A DNA stretch of 64,000 nucleotides from Cytobacillus sp. S13-E01 (GTDB lineage Bacteria; Bacillota; Bacilli; Bacillales; Bacillaceae_L), in NCBI RefSeq assembly GCF_029193815.1, contig NZ_JARFVC010000014.1, forward strand, positions 16,602 to 80,601. Reading direction: 5' to 3'. A model generated the notes under the pieces. The model made no database searches. It saw only the letters and a list, made by a program, of their open reading frames with translations, and was not told the DNA's origin. Numbering within the stretch: the stretch's first letter is position 1; each line of letters opens with the position of its first letter. The position numbers were made by a program, and so were the translations under genes. Shown here one piece after another: positions 1-7,919 of this stretch.

Positions 1-287
1 GTACCTACACCCAAAAATAAAGTAACTGGTGCTACTACAACCATTAACCACAATGTCCCAAATATAGCGCCCATAATTCCAGCTCTTTCTGGATCGGTAG
101 AGAGTTTATTCGTAATAAATTGAAAGTCAATCCAACCTAAACTTTGTGCAATAACACGGTAAAATAATATAATAAGAACTAACAAACCAAATAAAGTTGA
201 TAATAAAAACAATATTTTTGCAAGCCTATTCGTTAATAAGCGAGAGCCCATACGTTTTTGAACTTGAGTAGCATCGACATATTTCAT
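1..287 (-). CDS. pstA: PstA, phosphate ABC transporter permease (partial, 3' end beyond window)
   Basis: Second membrane subunit of the high-affinity PstSCAB phosphate importer. Only the first 95 codons are inside the window. They read MKYVDATQVQKRMGSR, then one transmembrane segment (about residues 22-46), a short extracytoplasmic stretch, and a second membrane segment starting with GAIFGTLWLMV, as in PstA proteins of roughly 290 residues. The ATG at 287 follows an AGGGAGG ribosome-binding site that lies inside the end of pstC, and only 2 bases separate the two genes, so translation is probably coupled. PstB ATPases would be expected next, outside the window. Confidence 0.9.
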   Translation of the reverse strand, partial: MKYVDATQVQKRMGSRLLTNRLAKILFLLSTLFGLLVLIILFYRVIAQSLGWIDFQFITNKLSTDPERAGIMGAIFGTLWLMVVVAPVTLFLGVG

Positions 288-289
288 AA

Positions 290-1234
290 TTAATATTCCT
301 CCCTAAACCTGCGAGAGATATACTGTGCAACTAGATTCATTAGTAGAGTAAAGACAAATAAAGTCATTGCTACGGCATATAAGCTGTAGTATAAAGTAGA
401 ACCAGCAACTGCTTCTCCACCTGTTACTTCAACAATATATGCTGTCATTGTTTGCATGGATTGTGTAATGTCAAACGTAAAGTTTTTTGAGCTCCCACTT
501 GCAATCGTCACAATCATTGTTTCCCCTATTGCGCGTGAAATTCCTAGAACAAATGAAGCAATGATCCCAGAAATGGCAGCAGGTATAACAACCTTCCAGG
601 TTACTTCCAGTTTGGTAGCACCAAGTGCCAATGCACCTTCTCTCATTGCATTAGGTACAGAGCTCATCGCATCCTCTGATAATGATGCTACCATTGGAAT
701 GATCATAATCCCCATTACAATTCCTGGGCTGAGGATGTTAGTTGGTTCAAGACCTGGAATAAATGATCTTAATAGAGGAGTAACAAATGTAAATGCAAAG
801 AAACCATATACAATAGTGGGAATACCAGCTAGAATTTCTAAAATTGGCTTTAGTGTTCTTCTAACCTTCTCACTTGCATATTCACTCAGGTAGATAGCAG
901 ACATCATACCAATTGGAATAGCCACGAACATGGCAATTAGCGATGAAATAAGAGTTCCAGTTAACAGTGGTAAAACACCAAATTTAGCGTTCTCTCCGAG
1001 TGGCTTTAACTCAGTCCCCGTAAAAAAGTCAAGAATAGGTACTGCTTTAAAAAAAGCAAGTGTTTCTGTTATTAAGGTAAATAGGATACCAATTGTAGTA
1101 AGAATTGAAACAATGGCAATTGATAGAAGTAAATTAGGTATTATTTTTTCAAAGACACTGGTTATATTCGTTTTTTTCTTATTTTGGGCAATCAACTCTC
1201 TAACATTCTTTTCTTTATCCAAGGATTTAATCAT
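290..1234 (-). CDS. pstC: PstC, phosphate ABC transporter permease
   Basis: Inner-membrane permease that pairs with PstA to move phosphate delivered by PstS. It has 314 residues, a usual length, with a cytoplasmic N-terminus of about 30 residues and then six hydrophobic segments. The binding-protein-dependent permease loop is visible as EGALALGATKLEVTWKVVIP, and GISRAIGETMIV follows, both typical of PstC. It is the second gene of pstS-pstC-pstA. A stem-loop lies in the 126-base gap to pstS, so the stoichiometry of binding protein to permease may be set after transcription. Confidence 0.95.
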   Translation of the reverse strand: MIKSLDKEKNVRELIAQNKKKTNITSVFEKIIPNLLLSIAIVSILTTIGILFTLITETLAFFKAVPILDFFTGTELKPLGENAKFGVLPLLTGTLISSLIAMFVAIPIGMMSAIYLSEYASEKVRRTLKPILEILAGIPTIVYGFFAFTFVTPLLRSFIPGLEPTNILSPGIVMGIMIIPMVASLSEDAMSSVPNAMREGALALGATKLEVTWKVVIPAAISGIIASFVLGISRAIGETMIVTIASGSSKNFTFDITQSMQTMTAYIVEVTGGEAVAGSTLYYSLYAVAMTLFVFTLLMNLVAQYISRRFREEY

Positions 1235-1309
1235 ATTCTTGAAATACCCCTTTCATCCTTATACATTTTGTAGGTAAGGACAGGTGCAAACTAATTTGCA
1301 AAAATATCT

Positions 1310-1352
1310 AAGAAGATGAGAGGCCTTAGCTAATAAAGCTTCCCATCTTCTT
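1310..1352 (-). promoter_or_regulatory. Stem-loop between pstS and pstC
   Basis: Two 12-base arms (1310-1321 and 1341-1352) pair with one G-U wobble around a 19-base loop. No U-run follows on the minus strand, so this looks like an RNA-processing or stabilising hairpin and not a full terminator. It sits where the pst message of B. subtilis is known to be processed, leaving abundant pstS mRNA. The role here is inferred from that. Confidence 0.6.
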
Positions 1353-1360
1353 TCACATAC

Positions 1361-2347
1361 TTACTTTAACTCTTCTAATTCTCCTACTACTTGCTCAATT
1401 TCGGCTTCAGTTAATGGAGCAAAACCAGTTTCCTTTGCAACAGTTGGTGCATTCTTCATAGTATAGATAGCGTAATCTAACACTTGTGACTTTTCTTTAG
1501 CCATATTAACATTTAAATAGGTGAATACTGGACGGGTAAATGGAGCATAATCTCCATCTTCTTTTATAGTATCTAAAGATGGTTCAACAGGACCATTTCC
1601 AAAGTCAACCTTTACAGCTGTTAATTTATCTTTATTGTTTACATAGTAACCATATCCAAAGAATCCAATTGCATTTTTGTCTTTTGATACTAAATCAACT
1701 AACGTGGAATATTCTTGTTGTAGATTTGTTCCTTCAACTAAATCTTGTTCATCGAGGATAACTTCCCAGAAGAATTCATACGTACCATGATTTTCATTTG
1801 GTCCGTAGGCTTGAATTGGTTCGTTCGGGAATCCTTCACGAACATCAGACCAGTTCTTTTTACCTGAGCTTGCAAGGAAGATATCAATAACCTCTTGTTG
1901 TGTAAGTTCAGTAGCCCAGTCATTTTCTGGGTTAATTACAATTGTTAAACCATCTAGTGCAACTTTAAGCTCTTTCACTTCAATTCCAAGCTCCTGAGCT
2001 TTTTCTAGTTCTTCATCTTTAACTTTACGAGAAGCATCATTAAAGTCAGTACCTTCTTCTACTAGAAACTTTTTAAATCCAGCACTTGTTCCAGAACGAC
2101 TTACTTCAACCGATACGTTTTCTTGTTCATTTATCATATAATTTTCTGCCATCTTAGCCATAAACGGATATACAGTACCAGAGCCATCAACTACAACGCT
2201 ACCTTCTAATTCAACTGCACCTTCAGCAGTTTCATTTCCTGTTTGTTCCTCATTATTTTCTGTATTTTCAGCATTGCCACATCCAGCAGCAAAAACTACT
2301 AATACAGTCATAATTAACATAAGAAGTAGGCTTTTAAAGTTTTTCAT
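1361..2347 (-). CDS. pstS: PstS, phosphate-binding lipoprotein
   Basis: Extracellular lipoprotein that captures phosphate for PstCA. It has 328 residues: a lipoprotein signal peptide with lipobox FAAGC (Cys23 is the lipidated residue), an acidic Asn/Glu-rich linker (about 24-46), then the periplasmic-binding fold, with VVDGSGTVYPF and SRSGTSAGFKKF matching the phosphate-contacting loops of PstS. The ATG at 2347 follows a TAGGGGGAAAAGAA ribosome-binding site. It is first in the operon, and PhoP-box-like repeats lie 78-105 bases upstream of the start, so induction by phosphate starvation through PhoPR is expected. Confidence 0.95.
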   Translation of the reverse strand: MKNFKSLLLMLIMTVLVVFAAGCGNAENTENNEEQTGNETAEGAVELEGSVVVDGSGTVYPFMAKMAENYMINEQENVSVEVSRSGTSAGFKKFLVEEGTDFNDASRKVKDEELEKAQELGIEVKELKVALDGLTIVINPENDWATELTQQEVIDIFLASSGKKNWSDVREGFPNEPIQAYGPNENHGTYEFFWEVILDEQDLVEGTNLQQEYSTLVDLVSKDKNAIGFFGYGYYVNNKDKLTAVKVDFGNGPVEPSLDTIKEDGDYAPFTRPVFTYLNVNMAKEKSQVLDYAIYTMKNAPTVAKETGFAPLTEAEIEQVVGELEELK

Positions 2348-2424
2348 TTCTTTTCCCCCTAAAGTGTTGTGATTGATTGTTTTTATTCTACAAGAATTAA
2401 TATAAAGGAAAACTATTAATTCCG

Positions 2425-2452
2425 TTTTAAGGCATTGTAAAGATTTTGTAAA
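2425..2452 (-). promoter_or_regulatory. PhoP boxes upstream of pstS
   Basis: Reading the minus strand, TTTACA, TTTACA and TTAAAA follow one another with exactly 5 bases between them (11-base period). This is the direct-repeat layout bound by PhoP dimers in Bacillus. A TATATT that could act as a -10 lies about 21 bases downstream. Motif and spacing are seen in the sequence; regulation is inferred. Confidence 0.75.
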
Positions 2453-2520
2453 CTTGAGAAAAACAATGTATATTTTTGTCGAAGATTAGGATGTTGATAG
2501 TCACTATCCTAGTAAATTCA

Positions 2521-2565
2521 AAAACAAAAAAATAGCAAGTCAGCTTAAAAAGCTAAGTTGCTATT
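2521..2565 (-). terminator. Terminator of pbpA
   Basis: Arms 2531-2546 and 2550-2565 form a long stem with one wobble and a short loop, followed on the minus strand by a run of seven T and further T-rich sequence. It starts 6 bases past the pbpA stop codon. Confidence 0.85.
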
Positions 2566-2570
2566 AGTAT

Positions 2571-4712
2571 TTATTCATCACTATTATCCATTTGACCTTC
2601 TGTCTGGGTTTCCTCAGTCTCATCCACTAAAACAGGTGCCGTTGATCTCTCTTTCCCCTTCAACTCAAAATACTTATCTAAAACACGTCGACCAATTATA
2701 TTATTAATGGGGTGTCTATCACCATAATTATCATATGCAAATGGAACAACGACCGAGAACGCAACCTCTGGGTTATCATTCGGGGCATAACCTACTAATG
2801 TTACATTGTAAGCATTGTATAATTTTTTCTTTTCGCCAAATTTCCCTTCGCCATCATAATAAAATGATTCTGCTGTTCCCGTCTTTCCAGCTGGCTTGTA
2901 AGGTGCAGTTCCGAAGAACCCTAAAGCAGTTCCACCATTTTCTTGCATAACTTGCCTAAAGCCTTCCTGAACTCTTTCAATATACTCCATACTCATATCC
3001 ACTTTATTTAATATGGTTGGTTCGAATGGCTTTACAACTGGTCCAAGTTGCTCTTGCTCCATAGTCGGCTGACGGATTTCACGAACAATTTTAGGCTGCA
3101 TTCGAAATCCACCGTTGGCAATTGTTGAAACATATTGAGCCATTTGTAAAGGAGTATACGTATCATATTGTCCAATTGTTAAGTCTAATAAGAAACCAGG
3201 AAGACTCGTATCCTTCCCAGTAATCCCAGCAAATTCACCAGGTAAATCAATTCCAGTCTTCACCCCAAGGCCAAACTGACTAAAATAATTTCGAATAGTT
3301 GGGAATACTTCTTGATCAAATGGGAGAGCCTTATACGGACGGTATGTTGCATTTGCTATTGCGATACCTGTCTTAAACATATACACGTTCGATGATCTTC
3401 GTAATGCTGTTAGATCATCAATTATCCCTAATGTAGAAACAGATTTCTTGGGCGGACTCCCCTGTATATAAAGTGTTTCATCTCGCATTCTCGAACCAAT
3501 TTGTAGCACTCCCGTTTGGTAACCTGTTAAGACAGTTGCACCCTTCACAGCAGAACCCATTGTGTAGGCTGAATTCATTGTACCAAGAGCATAATCATCT
3601 AAATCTGGTTTTCCATCTCTTATCACATATTTCTTACCAGCCATTGATAAAAGTTCGCCTGTTTTTGGATCCATCATGACTACAAACACACTGTCTAAAA
3701 AGCGTGTACCAGGTTGCTTTTTAGCATTTAGCAGTTCTTCCTCTATGATTTTTTCAACTTCTTGTTGGAGGTCCATATCGATTGTTAATACTAAATCTTT
3801 TCCTCGTTCACCTTCAGATATTACTTTTGTATCTAGTAAGTTGTTACCTTGCGTAATGTTTTCAATCTTACCCTTTTGTCCATGTAAAACTTCTTCATAC
3901 TGCTCTTCAAGGTAGCTCTTTCCAACGCGGTCGTTACGGTTATAGCCTCTTGCTAAATAGTAGTCTAATTTTTCCCTTGGAAGTCCTTCCTCTGAAGTAG
4001 TAGTATTACCTAATATTGAACGAATCATTGAACCGTATGAATATTTTCTTGCCCAATCAGTTGTCGTATCAATTCCTGGTAGTTCCTCTAGATGTTCACT
4101 TACAACAGCATATTCCTTATTTGTCACATTATTATTTTTTACTATTTGAGGAGTGAGGGAGTAGCCTTTGTTCAATTCTCGAAAAATAGCAGCAACCTCC
4201 AGTTCAGCTTCAGAGATTTCAGCAAGATCAGCTTCAGTAATCCTATCTAATTGCAATTGATATAACTCGTTATTTGTTATTTCCTTATCATCAAGCATTT
4301 TCAATTCTTCTTTTGTTATTAGCGACTTCGCTTTTTCGTCACGAGTGATTAACCAATAATCTTTAATATCTCGCTCAGTTAACTTTGTTGTTTCTTTCTC
4401 AATAAATGTTGAGAGGTTTTTGGCAACTTCTACCATATCGGTCGGTTTTGTTCCTTGAGCACGTGTATAGGTAATTGCATGTAATGGTTCATTATCAACG
4501 ATTACACGCCCAAACCGATCATAGATTTTGCCTCTAGGAACAGGAGTACTTACTATACTGTTCTCTGTGCGATCAACTTCTTTCTGATAGTTTTCGCCTT
4601 GAACAATCTGGACAACACCAAGCCTAAGTACTAATGCTGAAAATAACAGGAATACCATAAAAAACAACATATTTAAACGAAACGGAACATGTGACTTTTT
4701 CTTTTTTTTCAT
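2571..4712 (-). CDS. pbpA: PbpA-type class B penicillin-binding protein (PBP2)
   Basis: Peptidoglycan D,D-transpeptidase of lateral-wall synthesis. The protein has 713 residues, close to the 716 of B. subtilis PbpA. Order: basic N-terminus MKKKKKSH, one signal-anchor helix (about 13-35), PBP dimerisation domain (from about 55), then the transpeptidase domain with the three active-site motifs SAVK (near residue 400), SSN, and KTG in PAGKTGTAES. The tail is acidic. I chose the ATG at 4712 because AAAGG lies upstream and the membrane anchor follows at the normal distance; in-frame codons further upstream run into a dispersed repeat at 4740. Order pstS-pbpA-yqgE-sodA matches B. subtilis. Confidence 0.93.
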   Translation of the reverse strand: MKKKKKSHVPFRLNMLFFMVFLLFSALVLRLGVVQIVQGENYQKEVDRTENSIVSTPVPRGKIYDRFGRVIVDNEPLHAITYTRAQGTKPTDMVEVAKNLSTFIEKETTKLTERDIKDYWLITRDEKAKSLITKEELKMLDDKEITNNELYQLQLDRITEADLAEISEAELEVAAIFRELNKGYSLTPQIVKNNNVTNKEYAVVSEHLEELPGIDTTTDWARKYSYGSMIRSILGNTTTSEEGLPREKLDYYLARGYNRNDRVGKSYLEEQYEEVLHGQKGKIENITQGNNLLDTKVISEGERGKDLVLTIDMDLQQEVEKIIEEELLNAKKQPGTRFLDSVFVVMMDPKTGELLSMAGKKYVIRDGKPDLDDYALGTMNSAYTMGSAVKGATVLTGYQTGVLQIGSRMRDETLYIQGSPPKKSVSTLGIIDDLTALRRSSNVYMFKTGIAIANATYRPYKALPFDQEVFPTIRNYFSQFGLGVKTGIDLPGEFAGITGKDTSLPGFLLDLTIGQYDTYTPLQMAQYVSTIANGGFRMQPKIVREIRQPTMEQEQLGPVVKPFEPTILNKVDMSMEYIERVQEGFRQVMQENGGTALGFFGTAPYKPAGKTGTAESFYYDGEGKFGEKKKLYNAYNVTLVGYAPNDNPEVAFSVVVPFAYDNYGDRHPINNIIGRRVLDKYFELKGKERSTAPVLVDETEETQTEGQMDNSDE

Positions 4713-4739
4713 AGGGACCAACAACCTTTGTTTTTTAAT

Positions 4740-4901
4740 AAGAAAAACGCAGGGCGCCCGCCTATCGGCGACAAGCATAAGACAAGCCGGCTGGAAGGTT
4801 GTTCTTTACCTTCCGGACGGATTGGCTTATACCATAGAGTCGATGGCGCCCGGAGCTAGACACTAAAACTTGGTACAAATTTTTATACTTTCTTATCTTT
4901 T
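4740..4901 (+). repeat. GC-rich palindromic dispersed repeat, full copy A
   Basis: This is the 162-bp form of an element found throughout the window. It has a head (AAGAAAAACGCAGGGCGCCC), a long imperfect hairpin (outer GGGCGCC/GGCGCCC, middle ATAAG/CTTAT, inner GGAAGG/CCTTCC), then an AT-rich tail with GGAGCTAGACACTAAAAC and TATACTTTCTTATC. It lies between the MFS gene and pbpA and carries no convincing gene. Confidence 0.9.
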
Positions 4902-4960
4902 AACAAAAGCGCAGGGCGCGCCCGGAGGTACTAGGTACAAATTAATTTTCTTTTAAAGAA
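4902..4960 (+). repeat. Truncated tandem copy of the palindromic repeat
   Basis: The head AACAAAAGCGCAGGGCGCGC follows directly on copy A. The hairpin is then missing and only CCGGAGGTACTAGGTACAAA of the tail remains, so this is an internally deleted second unit. Nothing gene-like is seen in the remaining bases to 5119. Confidence 0.75.
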
Positions 4961-5119
4961 AGCCTTTTTGGCGATTGCCCTAGTTGCTCTTATCCATTCA
5001 GAATTAATGTACATAAATTTTGATTAGTAGAAAAAGACACCAGGACGGTGCCTTATATATCTATTTTATAAGATACTCTTTGTATTTACCATAATTAATT
5101 ATAGGGACTTTTGCAAACA

Positions 5120-6415
5120 TTAACTTGTCGCCCCACCTTCGCCTTCAGCTAAATCACGGTTAGCAGGAGACTTTATCCTAGTTTTTTTGTTAGACTCCCC
5201 TGGGTCTAGTACTTCAACTTTACGTATAAAGAAATATATAAAGGTATGTCCTGCTCCAATTATAGCTAATAAAATAGGAATACTCTTTTTTTCATCAAAA
5301 AAATAAACTGCAATAAGAAATAATAAAATAGAAATAATCCTACCTGAATTCAAAAATAATTCCCTAACAACAATATATTCAATTCGCATTTTCGCTGCAT
5401 TCCAGCCTTTTCCGATTACATCATAGGTCAATGATACATATGGAACCAATATAATGGGGTATGCAACCGCAATAACTACCGCATAAATAAGTAGCTTCGT
5501 ATAGGTAATATCAAACAATATTATATAAATAGAGCCGTATAAAAGTATACCTCCTAACAGTATTGCCATTTTACGGTGTTTCTTTTTTATTAATCGTGTT
5601 ACAAGGTAATATGATACAAATGCAACAGCTGAATTCACTAACCCAAATTTCCCCAAAGCTAGTTCACTGTTAGTGGTTATGAAAACTAATACGGAAATAA
5701 CGAACACAAAGGTCCCTTCGCGGATTCCTTGAAAAAAATGAGCATTTGTTATAAGGCGCCAGTTACGATTATTTTTCCTTTCTTGAAGAATTCTCTTAAA
5801 TAAAAAAACTCCTTCTGCTGGTCTTCTTTTAAGAAAGAAGCTAATTATGACTGCTCCTGAAAAAAGTACAAGAGAAATTGTAAATATCACAGTATACCCA
5901 GTAAACTTTTCCATTGTTGAAATAATATAACCAGCTACAATCGGACCAATCATTCCAGCAAAGGAACCAAGAAGTCCTAAAAAGCCATTAAAGAAGTCAC
6001 GTGTTTCAGGCTCTGTTATTTCAAAGGTTAGTACATTAAATGCTAACCAATAGAAACCATATCCAATACCTAAAGAACCACCTAATACAGGTAGAAAATG
6101 GGAGGCATTTTCTCCAATTAATAAGACTGTTATAAAGAAAATGGCTAAACAGGATACACCTAATCTAAGTACAATTACTCGGTCGATTTTCTTGGCCCAT
6201 CTACCTGCCAATAAAAATGCTAATGGTTGCATGACAACAATCGAAAGATTATAAATCCCTAGATCAAAAAATTCACCAGATTGTTTCCATAAATAAACAT
6301 TAACAAAGGTATTGGATAGGGCGACACTTAGGGAATATAATCCTCCTATAACTAGTAGTAGCACTAAATCTTTATTAATTTCTATATCTCCAATTACTTT
6401 TTTGAAACCAAACAT
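5120..6415 (-). CDS. yqgE: MFS-family membrane transporter (YqgE-like)
   Basis: Predicted major facilitator of 431 residues with about 12 hydrophobic segments. Substrate unknown. Visible features are LAGRWAKKIDRVIVLRLGVS, which corresponds to the MFS loop 2-3 region, and a basic central loop (KRRPAEGVFLFKRILQERKN, about residues 195-215). The C-terminus is hydrophilic. The start at 6415 (MFGFKKVIGD) is chosen because AAGGGGAGT lies 8 bases upstream; a TTG at 6454 has no ribosome-binding site. The position between pbpA and sodA matches yqgE of B. subtilis, which supports the name but not a function. Confidence 0.8.
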   Translation of the reverse strand: MFGFKKVIGDIEINKDLVLLLVIGGLYSLSVALSNTFVNVYLWKQSGEFFDLGIYNLSIVVMQPLAFLLAGRWAKKIDRVIVLRLGVSCLAIFFITVLLIGENASHFLPVLGGSLGIGYGFYWLAFNVLTFEITEPETRDFFNGFLGLLGSFAGMIGPIVAGYIISTMEKFTGYTVIFTISLVLFSGAVIISFFLKRRPAEGVFLFKRILQERKNNRNWRLITNAHFFQGIREGTFVFVISVLVFITTNSELALGKFGLVNSAVAFVSYYLVTRLIKKKHRKMAILLGGILLYGSIYIILFDITYTKLLIYAVVIAVAYPIILVPYVSLTYDVIGKGWNAAKMRIEYIVVRELFLNSGRIISILLFLIAVYFFDEKKSIPILLAIIGAGHTFIYFFIRKVEVLDPGESNKKTRIKSPANRDLAEGEGGATS

Positions 6416-6460
6416 AGCGGACTCCCCTTCTTCATCTATTCGGTAGTTTGCCAAAAAGCC

Positions 6461-6498
6461 GATATAGATATTCGAAAATGATATAGATATTCGAAAAT
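6461..6498. repeat. 19-bp direct tandem repeat
   Basis: GATATAGATATTCGAAAAT occurs twice back to back (6461-6479 and 6480-6498) just upstream of the MFS gene. It contains ATATTCGAAAAT. No function is evident. Confidence 0.85.
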
Positions 6499-6523
6499 AG
6501 GGAAGTTGTTCAAAATTAAGGTA

Positions 6524-6561
6524 CGAAAAAAGCTACAGAGAATTACTTCTCATGTAGCTTT
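6524..6561 (-). terminator. Terminator of sodA
   Basis: A stem with arms AAGCTACATGAGAA and TTCTCTGTAGCTT (minus strand; one mismatch), loop GTAA, then TTTTTT. It ends 12 bases beyond the sodA stop codon. Confidence 0.88.
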
Positions 6562-6572
6562 CATTGACCATT

Positions 6573-7181
6573 TTATTTTGCTGCACTATAAAGTTTAGCA
6601 ACTTCATCCCAGTTCACAACATTGAAGAATGCTGCTACATAATCAGGACGACGGTTTTGATAGTTTAGGTAGTAAGCATGCTCCCAAACGTCTACACCCA
6701 GAACTGGAGTTTTGCCTTCCATTAAAGGTGAATCTTGATTTGGTGTACTAGTTACTTCTAACTCACCATTGTTTACAACTAACCAAGCCCAACCAGACCC
6801 AAAGCGAGTTGCTGCTGCTTTAGCAAACTCTTCTTTGAATGAAGCGAAGCTACCGAATTTACTGTTGATAGCATCTGCTAATTCACCAGTTGGCTCTCCG
6901 CCACCATTTGGAGATAGAAGTGTCCAGAAAAGGCTGTGGTTAGCATGTCCGCCACCGTTATTACGTACTGCTGTACGTACTGCTTCAGGAACAGCATCTA
7001 AGTTAGAAATTAGATCTTCAACACTTTTGCTTAATAATTCTTCGTTTCCTGATAATGCAGCATTTACATTAGTAATGTAAGTGTTGTGGTGCTTTGTGTG
7101 GTGAATATTCATTGTTTCTTTGTCAATGTGTGGTTCTAATGCATCGTAAGCGTAAGGTAATTGTGGTAGTTCAAAAGCCAT
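6573..7181 (-). CDS. sodA: Superoxide dismutase, Mn/Fe type
   Basis: Converts superoxide to hydrogen peroxide and oxygen in the cytoplasm. It has 202 residues, the usual size. The N-terminal helical hairpin carries [13 protein letters not shown] (first metal His and active-site His/Tyr). The C-terminal domain carries the metal ligands in [13 protein letters not shown]. Gly-rich FGSGWAWLV is typical of the manganese form. The ATG at 7181 follows AAGGAGGAATT; an in-frame start at 7235 would add a tail not found in the family. It is monocistronic, with its own terminator. Confidence 0.95.
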   Translation of the reverse strand: MAFELPQLPYAYDALEPHIDKETMNIHHTKHHNTYITNVNAALSGNEELLSKSVEDLISNLDAVPEAVRTAVRNNGGGHANHSLFWTLLSPNGGGEPTGELADAINSKFGSFASFKEEFAKAAATRFGSGWAWLVVNNGELEVTSTPNQDSPLMEGKTPVLGVDVWEHAYYLNYQNRRPDYVAAFFNVVNWDEVAKLYSAAK

Positions 7182-7350
7182 AATTAAATTCCTCCTTGTA
7201 TTATGTAACAAATTTAAAAAACTTAGGCGAAACAAATAATAGTGTTTCCCAAGTTGATTACTTTTACATTACCAAAAGTACCATAAAATATCAATTAATA
7301 AGCACCTTGTATAAGATTACCTATCCTGCGATGTTTTATACCAAGCGCAG

Positions 7351-7833
7351 TTAGATTACCACAAATAAAAAGTATGCTATCATTACTGCTTGAATTACTC
7401 CTTTAGCAACAACCCCACTTAAGAAACCAAGCAGAGAACCAACCCCGATTTTAATCGCTTTTTTAAATTCAGTCTTATGAACAATTACTTCTCCAATAAT
7501 TGCACCAGCAAATGGTCCAATGATAATTCCTGCTACTGGTATAACAAAGGGTCCAATTAACAAACCAATTGTGCTGCCCCAAATTGCTGCTTTACTTCCA
7601 CCGAATTTTTTTACTCCAAATAAATTAGTAAAGTAATCCGTTCCAAGTAATATAACAAAAAATATCAATTGTATGATCCAAAACAAAATCGTTAGGTTGT
7701 CAAAGCCAAATGCAAACCCATATACAATAAAGCCTACAGCAATAAAAATAACACTCGGAATAATAGGATAAATCAAGCCAATAAATGAAACCACAAAACA
7801 AGCTATTATTATGATCCAATAAATAATATCCAT
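7351..7833 (-). CDS. yqgC: DUF456 membrane protein YqgC
   Basis: Small integral membrane protein of 160 residues, almost wholly hydrophobic, with about five segments. Glycine-rich stretches such as [22 protein letters not shown] are characteristic of the DUF456 family. Biochemical role unknown. The ATG at 7833 follows AAAGGAGTTAAGTGAC. It stands next to sodA as in B. subtilis. Confidence 0.85.
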   Translation of the reverse strand: MDIIYWIIIIACFVVSFIGLIYPIIPSVIFIAVGFIVYGFAFGFDNLTILFWIIQLIFFVILLGTDYFTNLFGVKKFGGSKAAIWGSTIGLLIGPFVIPVAGIIIGPFAGAIIGEVIVHKTEFKKAIKIGVGSLLGFLSGVVAKGVIQAVMIAYFLFVVI

Positions 7834-7854
7834 ATGTCACTTAACTCCTTTAAC

Positions 7855-7889
7855 GTAAAAAAATGCAAAGGATTTCTCCCCTGCATTTA
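7855..7889 (-). terminator. Terminator of the Na/Pi symporter gene
   Basis: AAATGCAGGGGA pairs with TCCTTTGCATTT on the minus strand, followed by TTTTTTT. It lies about 30 bases past the stop codon at 7920. Confidence 0.85.
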
Positions 7890-7919
7890 GTATATAGTAA
7901 TTTATTCCACTTTACGAAC

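Noticed and set aside
4713..4778. Longer N-terminus for PbpA starting in the repeat element
   Set aside because: The upstream in-frame codons lie in repeat-derived sequence without a ribosome-binding site. MKKKKKSH followed by the membrane anchor is the normal start of the family.
4740..4960. Insertion sequence at the palindromic repeats
   Set aside because: Copies are about 160 bp with no transposase frame, and no target duplications are visible. They are kept as dispersed repeats.
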